Origin: a virus
Direction: 5' to 3' (one strand)
Length of the DNA stretch: 22,605 nucleotides
Virus record (IMG/VR): IMGVR_UViG_3300022752_000418
Span: 1-22,605 of that record
Below the pieces are notes generated by a model. That model did not search any database, was not told the origin of the DNA, and saw nothing but the letters and a program-made list of their open reading frames with translations. The translations under genes were made by a program, and so were the position numbers. Every line of letters begins with the position of its first letter. Position 1 is the first letter of the stretch. Positions 14,615-22,262 of the stretch are shown one piece after another.

Positions 14615-15537
14615 TGGCAGTTCTAGGTGCAGGCGGCAGTCTCCGATTACGCCGAGAAGCCCCGGATCCAGTCGTACTTACCACAGAAGCGACGCATTAT
14701 ACTTCCAACTCGCTCTACGTTCTCGACCCAGCATTTTGGAGCGGCGACCAAGTCACCGTCTCCGCGAGCTCGGGTCTCCCCTTCAACATCGGTGGAAACG
14801 TCGCCGCCTGCCCTGATGGCTACGCCGCCTACACCGGAAGTGAGTGGCTCGTAGGTCCAAACAGAACCCACGTCGCAGACGACAACGACACGTTCTACAA
14901 CTCAGATAACAACGTCCACTTCTACGTCACTGCTGACGACACAGGACTCATTCAGAGTCAAACGTTCTTCATCTACCGCGATCAACTTGACCGCATCAGT
15001 TTCTACACTACACATGAAGCCGCCCTTAAGGGTGACACCAGCCAACGAGCTACCATCCTGGAAGTCGACTTCAATAGTCTGAGCCTGGCACCGTACGGAT
15101 CTTCCGATCAATGGCTGTGGACGGTGCAAGGGCAGATGAGTGAATGGAGCCTGAACCTCACTGCTCAAGAAGTCGACACCACATCCATCGGTGATCGCTT
15201 TGGCGATGCAGTCAAGAGCATTGTTACGGGAGGAGGCTCGATTGACTTTATTGTTGATCGCCGAATTTCGAACGATCAGCAAGGCGCTGAGATGACAGAC
15301 TCAACCGCCCTAATGCGCCTTCTCCTCATGACTGAGAAAGGCTGCAAAGCTGACGCAGAGTTCTGGATGATCGAAGATCAGGTCGATCGATGCAAACTCC
15401 TTCCAGGCGATCTCTATTATGAGACACAGCTGCTGATCACTTCTGTAGCTATCAACACGCGGGCAACTGAGTTCATCGCCGGCTCTTTGAACTTTGTCAC
15501 TGTAGGCGAGATTAAACTACAAATGGGCACGAACTAG
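14614..15537 (+). CDS. Tail-tube-like protein, long form
   Basis: 307 residues. The C-terminal half repeats the layout of the preceding protein: WSLNLTAQEVDTTSIGDRFG near residues 180-199, then GGGSIDFIVDR, a helix (ALMRLLLMTEKG), and closing strands (TQLLITSVAINTR, EFIAGSLNFVTVGEI). The N-terminal half (about 1-150) is a separate region rich in Asp, Asn and aromatic residues, with no recognised fold. The pair looks like paralogues, the long form having gained an N-terminal domain. Placement after the hub and before the fibre suggests a tip collar or fibre attachment role; this is inference. Similarity between the two was judged by eye. Confidence 0.65.
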   Translation: MAVLGAGGSLRLRREAPDPVVLTTEATHYTSNSLYVLDPAFWSGDQVTVSASSGLPFNIGGNVAACPDGYAAYTGSEWLVGPNRTHVADDNDTFYNSDNNVHFYVTADDTGLIQSQTFFIYRDQLDRISFYTTHEAALKGDTSQRATILEVDFNSLSLAPYGSSDQWLWTVQGQMSEWSLNLTAQEVDTTSIGDRFGDAVKSIVTGGGSIDFIVDRRISNDQQGAEMTDSTALMRLLLMTEKGCKADAEFWMIEDQVDRCKLLPGDLYYETQLLITSVAINTRATEFIAGSLNFVTVGEIKLQMGTN

Positions 15538-15538
15538 C

Positions 15539-15553
15539 CATCCGTTTCGGATG
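15539..15553 (+). other. Short hairpin in the gap before the giant fibre gene
   Basis: CATCCG (15539-15544) and CGGATG (15548-15553) form a perfect 6-bp stem with a TTT loop, just after the stop at 15535-15537. No T-tract follows, so it is not a standard terminator; it could be an mRNA-processing or stability element. The rest of the 47-base gap shows nothing further apart from a weak CACAGG upstream of the GTG start. Confidence 0.35.
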
Positions 15554-15584
15554 TCTAAAGTGGTCACAGGTAACCGCACGAGCT

Positions 15585-18500
15585 GTGACGAAAATCATCA
15601 GGGCTGGCCAGTCTGGTGCGCTCGACAATATCAACCTCGCACAGTCGAACTTCCGAAGTCAGATTGCAGCAGTCACGGACGCCGTTCGTCAGCTCGGCGG
15701 CTCCCCCGAGATCGGTTCCGGCGCAGTCATCAACGACCCGCTCTCGGCCCCCTACGTTCTCTACGTCAACTTTTACACTGGCAGCGACAAGTTCGTCTCA
15801 GGCAGTTACTCCACAAGTGGATCGGCGACGCAACGCATCGAATTGCAGCGTCTCGAATGTGGCTACACACCTAGTCGACCATTCAAGACAATCAGCCGCG
15901 CAATTATTGAAGCCGGCATCATCACCTCTAAGAGCTACTACCAGCAACCGCTCGGTAACAACGACCTCGTCAGCATCGTCTTGATGCCTGGCGCCACTGT
16001 CGTTCTCAACGGCGCCGGCTCCTCCGTGTCGGAGTGGGCCAACGGCAAGACCCCCACCGACGCTGAGCTCCAGGCCTTCAATCCGACCACCACCGGCGGC
16101 ATCATCCTGCCTCGCGGCTGCAGCCTGGTTGCAGTGTCCAGCGACCTGCGCAAGACCATCCTGCGCCCCGAGACCGTTCCCACTCCTGCCGACGAAGCAG
16201 CGGACTGCAGCAACCGCCGCACCATCTTCAAGGTCACAGGCACGGGCTACTACTGGGGCCTCACCTTCATGGACAAGGTGGGCAGCACCAGCTCCCACCA
16301 CCTGCTCCACTGCTTCGAGTTCGCCAGCTCAGCTGAGCTCGATGAGTTCTACGGCAAGATCCGCACCGCCTTTGCCGGCGCCAACAACACCGGCGGCCTC
16401 GACCCCGCCCTGGCCGTCACCCGCACCACCGAGTACGAGATCGTCGGCCCCAGGCCCGCCTCCGGCAGCCAGACCGCGGCAACCGACACGACGACTTCCG
16501 CATCGCCCTACATCTTCAACTGCAGCATCCGCAGCAACTACGGCCTGTGCGGTGTCTTCGCGGACGGTTCCAAGCCCACCGGCTTCAAGTCGATGGTGCT
16601 CGCCCAGTTCACCGGCGTGAGCCTCCAGAAGGATCTGAGCTGCTGGCAGCAGTTCACCTCCACCCCGAGCGCGGCCTGGAATACGGTCAGCAGCTATGCC
16701 AACTACATCAACGCCGATCCCAATGATCTGCGGATGAATCCCGATCGTCGATCGTTCCACATCCGGGCGATCAATGACGCAATCATGCAGGAGGTGTCCG
16801 TTTTCGCCATCGGCCAGGGGATCCACCACTGGACCCAAAGCGGCGGCGAGCTGACCGTCACCAACTCCAACAGCAACTTTGGTGGCTGTGCTGCATTGGC
16901 CGAGGGTCACAAGACCACCGCCTTCGTCTCCGACGCCAGCTGGAACATCGGCTCCATCCGCGTCGCCACCAACCTCAGCGAGAAGACCAACAACGTCCGG
17001 CGCATCTTCCTGGGCACCGTCGCCGAATCAACGACGAACACCGCCACGACGATCACCCTGACGGAAAACCTCGCCAACAGCACCGTCAATCCAGGCGTTC
17101 CCGAGCTCCTCGACAAGGACGGCTACTCCCTGGTCAGCGGCCACTGGGTCTGGATCGAGAACCCCCGCGGTGAGGACTACCGAGCGCAGCTTGCCTCCAC
17201 CTCATGGAGCTCAGCCAACCCCAACCGCATCGTCGTCACCGCTGCCTTCGAGAACGGCAACGGCGAAGCCCCTGGTGATCCGATCGAGAACGCGCAGGGG
17301 TTCCCGACCGGCAGCACCTTTCCCCCGCTGGCCGGTGCCCGCGTCTACGTCCGCCGCTTGGTGGACACCCGCTCCGTCGACGAACGGCGCTACAGCCTGC
17401 GATGCAACAACACCATCAGCCGCTCGCGCACGCCAGTCCGCGACTACGTGTTGCAGACCACGCCTGGCGATGGCGGCATCACCGGCACCATCAGCGACAG
17501 CCAACTGCTTGTGGTCGCCTCCGCAGCCTCGATCGCCCCCGAGGGCGCCGGTGTCATCCGTTCGGCCTCGGTGGAGCTACGCCGTGCCAACGCCGCCAAC
17601 ACCTGGGCCAGCGCTCAGATCTACCGCATCGGCGACGTGGTTCGCCGCGACCTCAAGGCCTACAGCTGTAAACAGGCCAATCAGGACACGACATTCGACC
17701 CGAACAAGTGGGAAGAGATCTTCGTCCACATGGAGTCCACGTTCAAGCCCGAGGACTTCTGGAAGAACACCCAGCCGATCATTATCTTTAACAACGACAC
17801 CGACCCGGACTCGGCAACCTGCGGCTACACCCTGAGCACCGTCTGGTCCACTGACGAGGCCATCCGCAAGCAGCTGCGTTCCGGTGTCGACTACCTGGCG
17901 CTCCATTCCCTGCTGGTGAGCCTCGGCTTCAGCACTACCAACGCCCACACCATCCTCCTGCCCAAGACCAGCAGCACCCGAGAGCGGAACCCCGCCAGTG
18001 CCCTGGACGGCCTCGGTGCTCCCTCCGGCGCTGCAAACGCCTGGGGCAACTGGGCGATCGAGTTCCGTCGTCCATCGAACATCCGCCTGTTCGGCCACGC
18101 CTGGGAATGGGCGGGCTTCCTCAACTACTCCAAGTCCCTGCCTGAGTACCAGCTCGAGCTCAGCCCTCTCAACAAGTTCACCTACTACTTCTCTAACAAG
18201 AACGGCGGCAGGGTTTACGGCAGCGGCTTCAACGAGGAGGGTTTCCTCGTCACACCCCAGGGCCTTCAGGATCTGGCCACCGGTAACGAGATCACAGTCG
18301 AAAACCTCGGTGATCGGGACGTGCCGATCGATCAGGTCGAGTTCCCGACTGTGTTCCAGAACATCACCGTTGAGGACAATGCAACGATCACCAATTTGAT
18401 CGTCAATGGCACCATCACAGGTCAGCCCAACTGGGACGACGAAGATCCCTACGGGCCTTCCAGCTTCCTGCCTGAGCTCCCCGCCGCCAGTACCACCAAG

Positions 18501-21074
18501 GCCGGCATCGTCGAGCTCGCCACCACCGCTGAGGCCGTGGCCGCCGCCATCAGCGACCGGGCTGTCACACCCGAAGGCCTGGGCGCCTTCCAGGACGACT
18601 TCCTGGATCGACTGGAGTTCATGAGCGACGCCGAGTCGATCGTATATGTTGATGCTTCTGTTGTCATCAATGGCAGCAATGTTGCTACCTACGCCAGCAT
18701 TTCAAATGCTATCTGGACTGACATCAAGGCAAATCGTGTTGTCCATGATCTTGATAGCTGGGCTACAACGGCACCAGCAGAGACCTCGGATCAGTACAAG
18801 TTTGCAAGAAATGTCGTCTTCAAGACAGTCAAGCAAGCTTTTGATTTTATCAATAGTCGGGTTCCGATCACTCGCGACACGATTGAGATCAGACTGTATC
18901 AGTCCAGCGACTCAAACGCCAGTGGCATCGTAACTTGCAGCTATCGCGGTACGGCCAATCTGCTGATTGCCGCTGGCGCATCTGCAACGCTTCTGACCAA
19001 CGGCTGGAGTGCAGAGCACTACTGCGGCTATCTGTCAATTCCCTATGCAACGCTGAAGCTACAGCAGGCCAACCTGAACATCACAGGCACTGCTGCAGCG
19101 CCAGACACCAGGCGCTCCAATGGACGACCTGTTGTCGCCGGAAGCATTGAGATTGTCAATTCAAGAGTCAAGTGCGTATCTACATCTACCAATGGCGCGA
19201 TCATCTTCCTTGCTGCGACAGAGCAATTCTCGATTCTCGCCAACGAATCATTCTCCAACAAGAATGAGATCACCGTTGACTATAACTCAGCCACGCTTGG
19301 TCGTGTTGTGCTTGCAAGCTGCAAGGATCTGACAATCAACTCAAGGCAGTCTGCTATCAATACCAGCAAAACACTTGATGTTGCGCTGAGCTTCAAGAGA
19401 ACTGGCATATCTGCTGGCAAGTCGCAGACTACCTGCTTCTCCGTGTCCGAAAGCGCCAGGCTATACATCGACCCAAATAACGCTCTGCCTTTCTCAAGAT
19501 TTGTCCTTTCGTTCGACTTCACATCTTCACAGGCTACAAGTTTTGACTTTATTTACGCAGAGGCCGGCTTCAAGGTTTCCGAGATTGGTCGCTTCACTGC
19601 AGATGCAAATAACTTTACTCAAATCAATATGCCGATTGCCCAGAAGGGCAGCCTTACAGAAGTCTTTGGTATTCGCGCTGGTGGTCCCGTCACTCTAACC
19701 TGGAATACATTCGGCACTCCATCTGCACTTCTCCCGAATCAAACGGGATTCCTGTTTACGCTTGCCACGGCGTTCAACGCAGCTGGGCTATCAACAACTG
19801 CATCCTATCTGTGGGAGATTCCTGCAGGCAGCACCCGCTATGGCACATTTTTGCTGTCTGGCCTTGATTCAGCAAATATTTCTAATGCCGGTACTCCATA
19901 CGATCCACCCGGTGGAACAGCTGGAACCGGAACCCTTACAGATGTGAATCTGTCGCTTTCACCTGGAACTGTATTCAGTGTAGTAAAAAATGACACCGCC
20001 GTCCCCGGAGAAATTACTTTTACCGGCAGCCTTAATCAGCAGCTAGCAAATAGAATTTTTGCGGGTCCGTCAAGCGGCAGCTCCGCTACGCCTTCGTTCC
20101 GACAGCTGGTCGCAGCTGATCTGCCAAGCGATGTAGTTACCACAACCGGTACTCAGACGCTTTCAAACAAAACCCTTGCTTCGCCAGTCATCAACGGGAC
20201 GGCAGCCTTCGCAGCAGGCACGGCAGCTGCCCCGAGTGCGGCGTTCGGCGAAGCAAACAGTGGCTATTACAGGATCAGCACCGGCGTGCTCGGTCTCTCT
20301 ACGGGCGGCGTTGAGGCCCTTCGGGTCGATGCAAGTGGCCGCATCGGTTCGCGTAGCTCCTCTCTTGGAGGCATCAATGGGGCCTACAGCCTGGCAGCAG
20401 CTCCAACCGGAGGAACAACTTCACACGGCATCGTCTACGCTCCGGTTATTGCATCAGATGTAACAGATACATGTAATGCGATCCTATGTAATCCGTCTAA
20501 AAGCGCAGGTTCAACTCTTCCCAACCTTCGTCACTTTACTGCCGCGCAGGGCACTCTTACCGGAACGGTCACCGATCAGATTGGCTTCTTCGCTCAAGGT
20601 ACCCTAATTGGCGCGACAAGAAACTACGGTTTCTACTCGCTAATTGCAAGTTCTACCGGTCGCTGGAACTTTTATGCGGGTGGTAACGCTCCAAACTATT
20701 TTGAGGGAGACATCCGCACAGGAACGGTTCTCACGCAGCGTCAAGTGCCTGCAGGTACCGCTTTTGTCGCAAACGCAGCTGTTCTTACGAACACTGCCCT
20801 GACTGACGGGATTGTCACAGGGACACCGACAGCTGCTTCCACAATGCAGCTGCCAACGGGGACCAACATGGATAGCGTGTTCCAAGAACTGCAAAACAAC
20901 CAAATGTTTGAATGGACTCTGATTAACCTCGCTACTGCCACACATACCATCACTGTGACAGCTAACACAACCCACACCGTTATCGGAAATATGGTCGTGG
21001 CCGCAAACTCCTCCGCGCGGTTCATTACCCGTAAAACCACCGCCAACACCTTCATCACCTACCGAGCTTCTTGA
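15585..21074 (+). CDS. Giant tail fibre / tail appendage, cyanophage type
   Basis: 1829 residues with a GTG start; the only upstream ATG (15551) is in another frame. Residues 80-460 look like a right-handed beta-helix with blocks I recall from cyanophage tail-appendage proteins: SDLRKTILRP (about 186), SHHLLHCFEF (about 237), then RRSFHIRAINDAIMQEVSVF and SNSNFGG. Near 966-1008 is an ASTTKAGIVELAT...RAVTPEGL segment, a tail-fibre repeat. Residues 1020-1450 are a second region with beta-helix-like strand turns and no recognised family. From about 1495: a LVAADLP motif, GTQTLSNKTLASP (about 1520), a collagen-free beta region with GYYRISTGVLGLSTGG, and a terminal NMDSVFQELQ...NTHTVIGNM-type domain. 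It probably trimerises and binds the host surface. GC is high before about 18640 and much lower after it, although the frame is uninterrupted. Confidence 0.88.
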   Translation: MTKIIRAGQSGALDNINLAQSNFRSQIAAVTDAVRQLGGSPEIGSGAVINDPLSAPYVLYVNFYTGSDKFVSGSYSTSGSATQRIELQRLECGYTPSRPFKTISRAIIEAGIITSKSYYQQPLGNNDLVSIVLMPGATVVLNGAGSSVSEWANGKTPTDAELQAFNPTTTGGIILPRGCSLVAVSSDLRKTILRPETVPTPADEAADCSNRRTIFKVTGTGYYWGLTFMDKVGSTSSHHLLHCFEFASSAELDEFYGKIRTAFAGANNTGGLDPALAVTRTTEYEIVGPRPASGSQTAATDTTTSASPYIFNCSIRSNYGLCGVFADGSKPTGFKSMVLAQFTGVSLQKDLSCWQQFTSTPSAAWNTVSSYANYINADPNDLRMNPDRRSFHIRAINDAIMQEVSVFAIGQGIHHWTQSGGELTVTNSNSNFGGCAALAEGHKTTAFVSDASWNIGSIRVATNLSEKTNNVRRIFLGTVAESTTNTATTITLTENLANSTVNPGVPELLDKDGYSLVSGHWVWIENPRGEDYRAQLASTSWSSANPNRIVVTAAFENGNGEAPGDPIENAQGFPTGSTFPPLAGARVYVRRLVDTRSVDERRYSLRCNNTISRSRTPVRDYVLQTTPGDGGITGTISDSQLLVVASAASIAPEGAGVIRSASVELRRANAANTWASAQIYRIGDVVRRDLKAYSCKQANQDTTFDPNKWEEIFVHMESTFKPEDFWKNTQPIIIFNNDTDPDSATCGYTLSTVWSTDEAIRKQLRSGVDYLALHSLLVSLGFSTTNAHTILLPKTSSTRERNPASALDGLGAPSGAANAWGNWAIEFRRPSNIRLFGHAWEWAGFLNYSKSLPEYQLELSPLNKFTYYFSNKNGGRVYGSGFNEEGFLVTPQGLQDLATGNEITVENLGDRDVPIDQVEFPTVFQNITVEDNATITNLIVNGTITGQPNWDDEDPYGPSSFLPELPAASTTKAGIVELATTAEAVAAAISDRAVTPEGLGAFQDDFLDRLEFMSDAESIVYVDASVVINGSNVATYASISNAIWTDIKANRVVHDLDSWATTAPAETSDQYKFARNVVFKTVKQAFDFINSRVPITRDTIEIRLYQSSDSNASGIVTCSYRGTANLLIAAGASATLLTNGWSAEHYCGYLSIPYATLKLQQANLNITGTAAAPDTRRSNGRPVVAGSIEIVNSRVKCVSTSTNGAIIFLAATEQFSILANESFSNKNEITVDYNSATLGRVVLASCKDLTINSRQSAINTSKTLDVALSFKRTGISAGKSQTTCFSVSESARLYIDPNNALPFSRFVLSFDFTSSQATSFDFIYAEAGFKVSEIGRFTADANNFTQINMPIAQKGSLTEVFGIRAGGPVTLTWNTFGTPSALLPNQTGFLFTLATAFNAAGLSTTASYLWEIPAGSTRYGTFLLSGLDSANISNAGTPYDPPGGTAGTGTLTDVNLSLSPGTVFSVVKNDTAVPGEITFTGSLNQQLANRIFAGPSSGSSATPSFRQLVAADLPSDVVTTTGTQTLSNKTLASPVINGTAAFAAGTAAAPSAAFGEANSGYYRISTGVLGLSTGGVEALRVDASGRIGSRSSSLGGINGAYSLAAAPTGGTTSHGIVYAPVIASDVTDTCNAILCNPSKSAGSTLPNLRHFTAAQGTLTGTVTDQIGFFAQGTLIGATRNYGFYSLIASSTGRWNFYAGGNAPNYFEGDIRTGTVLTQRQVPAGTAFVANAAVLTNTALTDGIVTGTPTAASTMQLPTGTNMDSVFQELQNNQMFEWTLINLATATHTITVTANTTHTVIGNMVVAANSSARFITRKTTANTFITYRAS

Positions 21075-21076
21075 TC

Positions 21077-21259
21077 ATGCCTGAACCCGTTGAGCAATCT
21101 CATTTCTCTGGTCAACTGCAATTCATCTATCCTGACGGCACAGTCCAGTACAACGATCAAATCGGCGCCCCTGAGGATTTCCCCCTCACCGAGGCCGAGA
21201 TCCTCCAGATCACCCGTCAGTTCGAGGCCGACCCCATCGAGCCGCCCCCCGAGGGCTGA
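21077..21259 (+). CDS. Small acidic hypothetical protein after the fibre
   Basis: A 60-residue acidic product starting at the ATG two bases after the fibre stop; a TTG at 21071 in the same frame would overlap the fibre but is less likely. The sequence has a strand pair (LQFIYPDGTVQYND) and one helix (LTEAEILQITRQFEA), ending in a Pro/Glu tail. It may be a fibre chaperone or cap because of its place directly after the fibre gene, but no family is recognised. Confidence 0.6.
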   Translation: MPEPVEQSHFSGQLQFIYPDGTVQYNDQIGAPEDFPLTEAEILQITRQFEADPIEPPPEG

Positions 21260-21289
21260 TTAGTCTTTCTCGCCCGTCCCGTTGAGCAG

Positions 21290-21376
21290 ATGTCAAAAAC
21301 CATGCACTGGAGCTTCAAACCCGGCGCACCTAGCCTTTGTCAGAGCCGTCCATCAACATCGCTCCCGGCCTCATGA
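21290..21376 (+). CDS. Possible 28-codon leader ORF
   Basis: An ATG at 21290 opens a 28-codon frame whose TGA (21374-21376) overlaps the ATG of the next gene as ATGA, like other gene junctions here. There is no clear Shine-Dalgarno and no recognisable motif in the peptide, so it may be chance. If translated it would deliver ribosomes to the membrane protein gene that follows. Confidence 0.2.
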   Translation: MSKTMHWSFKPGAPSLCQSRPSTSLPAS

Positions 21377-21609
21377 CTCCATCGCCCGTACCGCTCTGGC
21401 GCGAGGTCCGAGCCACCGTCATCGCCGGAACGCTGGTGGTGGTAGCGACGAGCATCCTCGGTGGAATTGCGTATCTCATCCACCGGGTTCCAAACCAGCT
21501 GGATCGCGTCATCGATAACCAGACCCAAATCCGCCACCGGCTGGAGTTGATGGAGCGCACGGTAGAACAACACGGCTACCGCATCGTCCGCTTGGAGGCG
21601 ACGAAATGA
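21373..21609 (+). CDS. Single-span membrane protein with coiled coil, holin-like candidate
   Basis: 78 residues from the ATG at 21373; an in-frame TTG at 21337 would add 12 residues. One membrane segment lies at about residues 15-34 (VIAGTLVVVATSILGGIAYL), preceded by WREVR and followed by a charged heptad-like helix (NQLDRVIDNQTQIRHRLELMERTVEQHGYRI with no more than short runs conserved). Small phage proteins with one span and a coiled coil include holins, antiholins and spanin-like partners. The stop overlaps the next start as ATGA. No endolysin is visible in the window, so the lysis role is only a hypothesis. Confidence 0.6.
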   Translation: MTPSPVPLWREVRATVIAGTLVVVATSILGGIAYLIHRVPNQLDRVIDNQTQIRHRLELMERTVEQHGYRIVRLEATK

Positions 21610-21908
21610 AGCTCTCCGCCATCCTCGGCACCATCGGCGGTGCCGCCACCGTCTTCAAGGCAGCCAGCAACGTCGCGCTCATCGCCGGAGCGCTCTACCT
21701 GGTCGACTGCCGCCTCAGCAACCGGGGCCCCGAAAGCATGGACCGCTGCTGGATGACCGCCCTGCCGATCGCCGGCATCGGCGCCGCTGGCCGGGGAGGC
21801 TTCACCCTGGGCTACGGCACCTACAACCCCGCCCTGCGCCCCGAGGACGGCCCCACCGGCGGCGGCGAGCGCGACGAACACGGCCGGTTCAAGCGCCGTC
21901 AGCCCTGA
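21606..21908 (+). CDS. Small membrane-associated phage protein
   Basis: 100 residues. Residues 1-32 form a small-residue-rich hydrophobic helix pair (ILGTIGGAATVFKAAS, then NVALIAGALYLVDCRL), and residues 50-70 a second one with TALPIAGIGAAGRGGF. The C-terminus is hydrophilic and basic (GERDEHGRFKRRQP). Two-span small proteins adjacent to a one-span partner are a common holin/antiholin layout, but I know of no motif that proves it. The DCRLSNRG and MDRCWMTALPI blocks look conserved in cyanobacterial phage clusters as far as I recall. Confidence 0.6.
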   Translation: MKLSAILGTIGGAATVFKAASNVALIAGALYLVDCRLSNRGPESMDRCWMTALPIAGIGAAGRGGFTLGYGTYNPALRPEDGPTGGGERDEHGRFKRRQP

Positions 21909-21911
21909 ACC

Positions 21912-22262
21912 ATGCCTCGCATCCGCCCCGCCAACTACACGCTGCACATCCCCCAGCGGGCGACGCTGGGGGAACCGATCACGCTCAAGGCTGGTGGCGT
22001 GGCACTGAACCTCACCGGCTACACGGTGCTGGCGCAGATCTGGAAGGATGAAAACCGCCGAACGAAGCTGGCTGATCTGACAGTGACCTATGTCAATCGC
22101 GTTCTGGGGCAGATCAAGCTGTCGCTGACCAGAGCGCAGACACGTTTGATTACTCAAAACTGTTTCTGGGATCTACTCGTAATCGAACCGGGAGGTGATG
22201 CGGATTATTGGTTGGAAGGTCTGGCTATGTTGGATCCCGGCCTCACAGATGACGTGCCATGA
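21912..22262 (+). CDS. BppU N-terminal-like fibre/baseplate protein
   Basis: 116 residues, all-beta. The pattern ATLGEPITLKAGGVALNLTGYTVLAQIWKD, followed by a spacer, then LGQIKLSLTRAQTRLI and CFWDLLVIEPGGDADYWLEG, matches the N-terminal domain of phage BppU-like upper baseplate and fibre proteins (an Ig-like sandwich that attaches receptor-binding proteins). It is nearly the size of the isolated domain, so it likely acts as an adaptor for the next gene. The stop overlaps the next start as ATGA. GC is high at first and lower from about 22050. Confidence 0.68.
   Translation: MPRIRPANYTLHIPQRATLGEPITLKAGGVALNLTGYTVLAQIWKDENRRTKLADLTVTYVNRVLGQIKLSLTRAQTRLITQNCFWDLLVIEPGGDADYWLEGLAMLDPGLTDDVP

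Noticed and set aside
15551-15874. 107-codon + strand frame beginning with the ATG at 15551
   Set aside because: It overlaps the conserved N-terminus of the giant fibre in another frame and gives an Arg/Ser-rich peptide without motifs. The fibre most likely uses the GTG at 15585.
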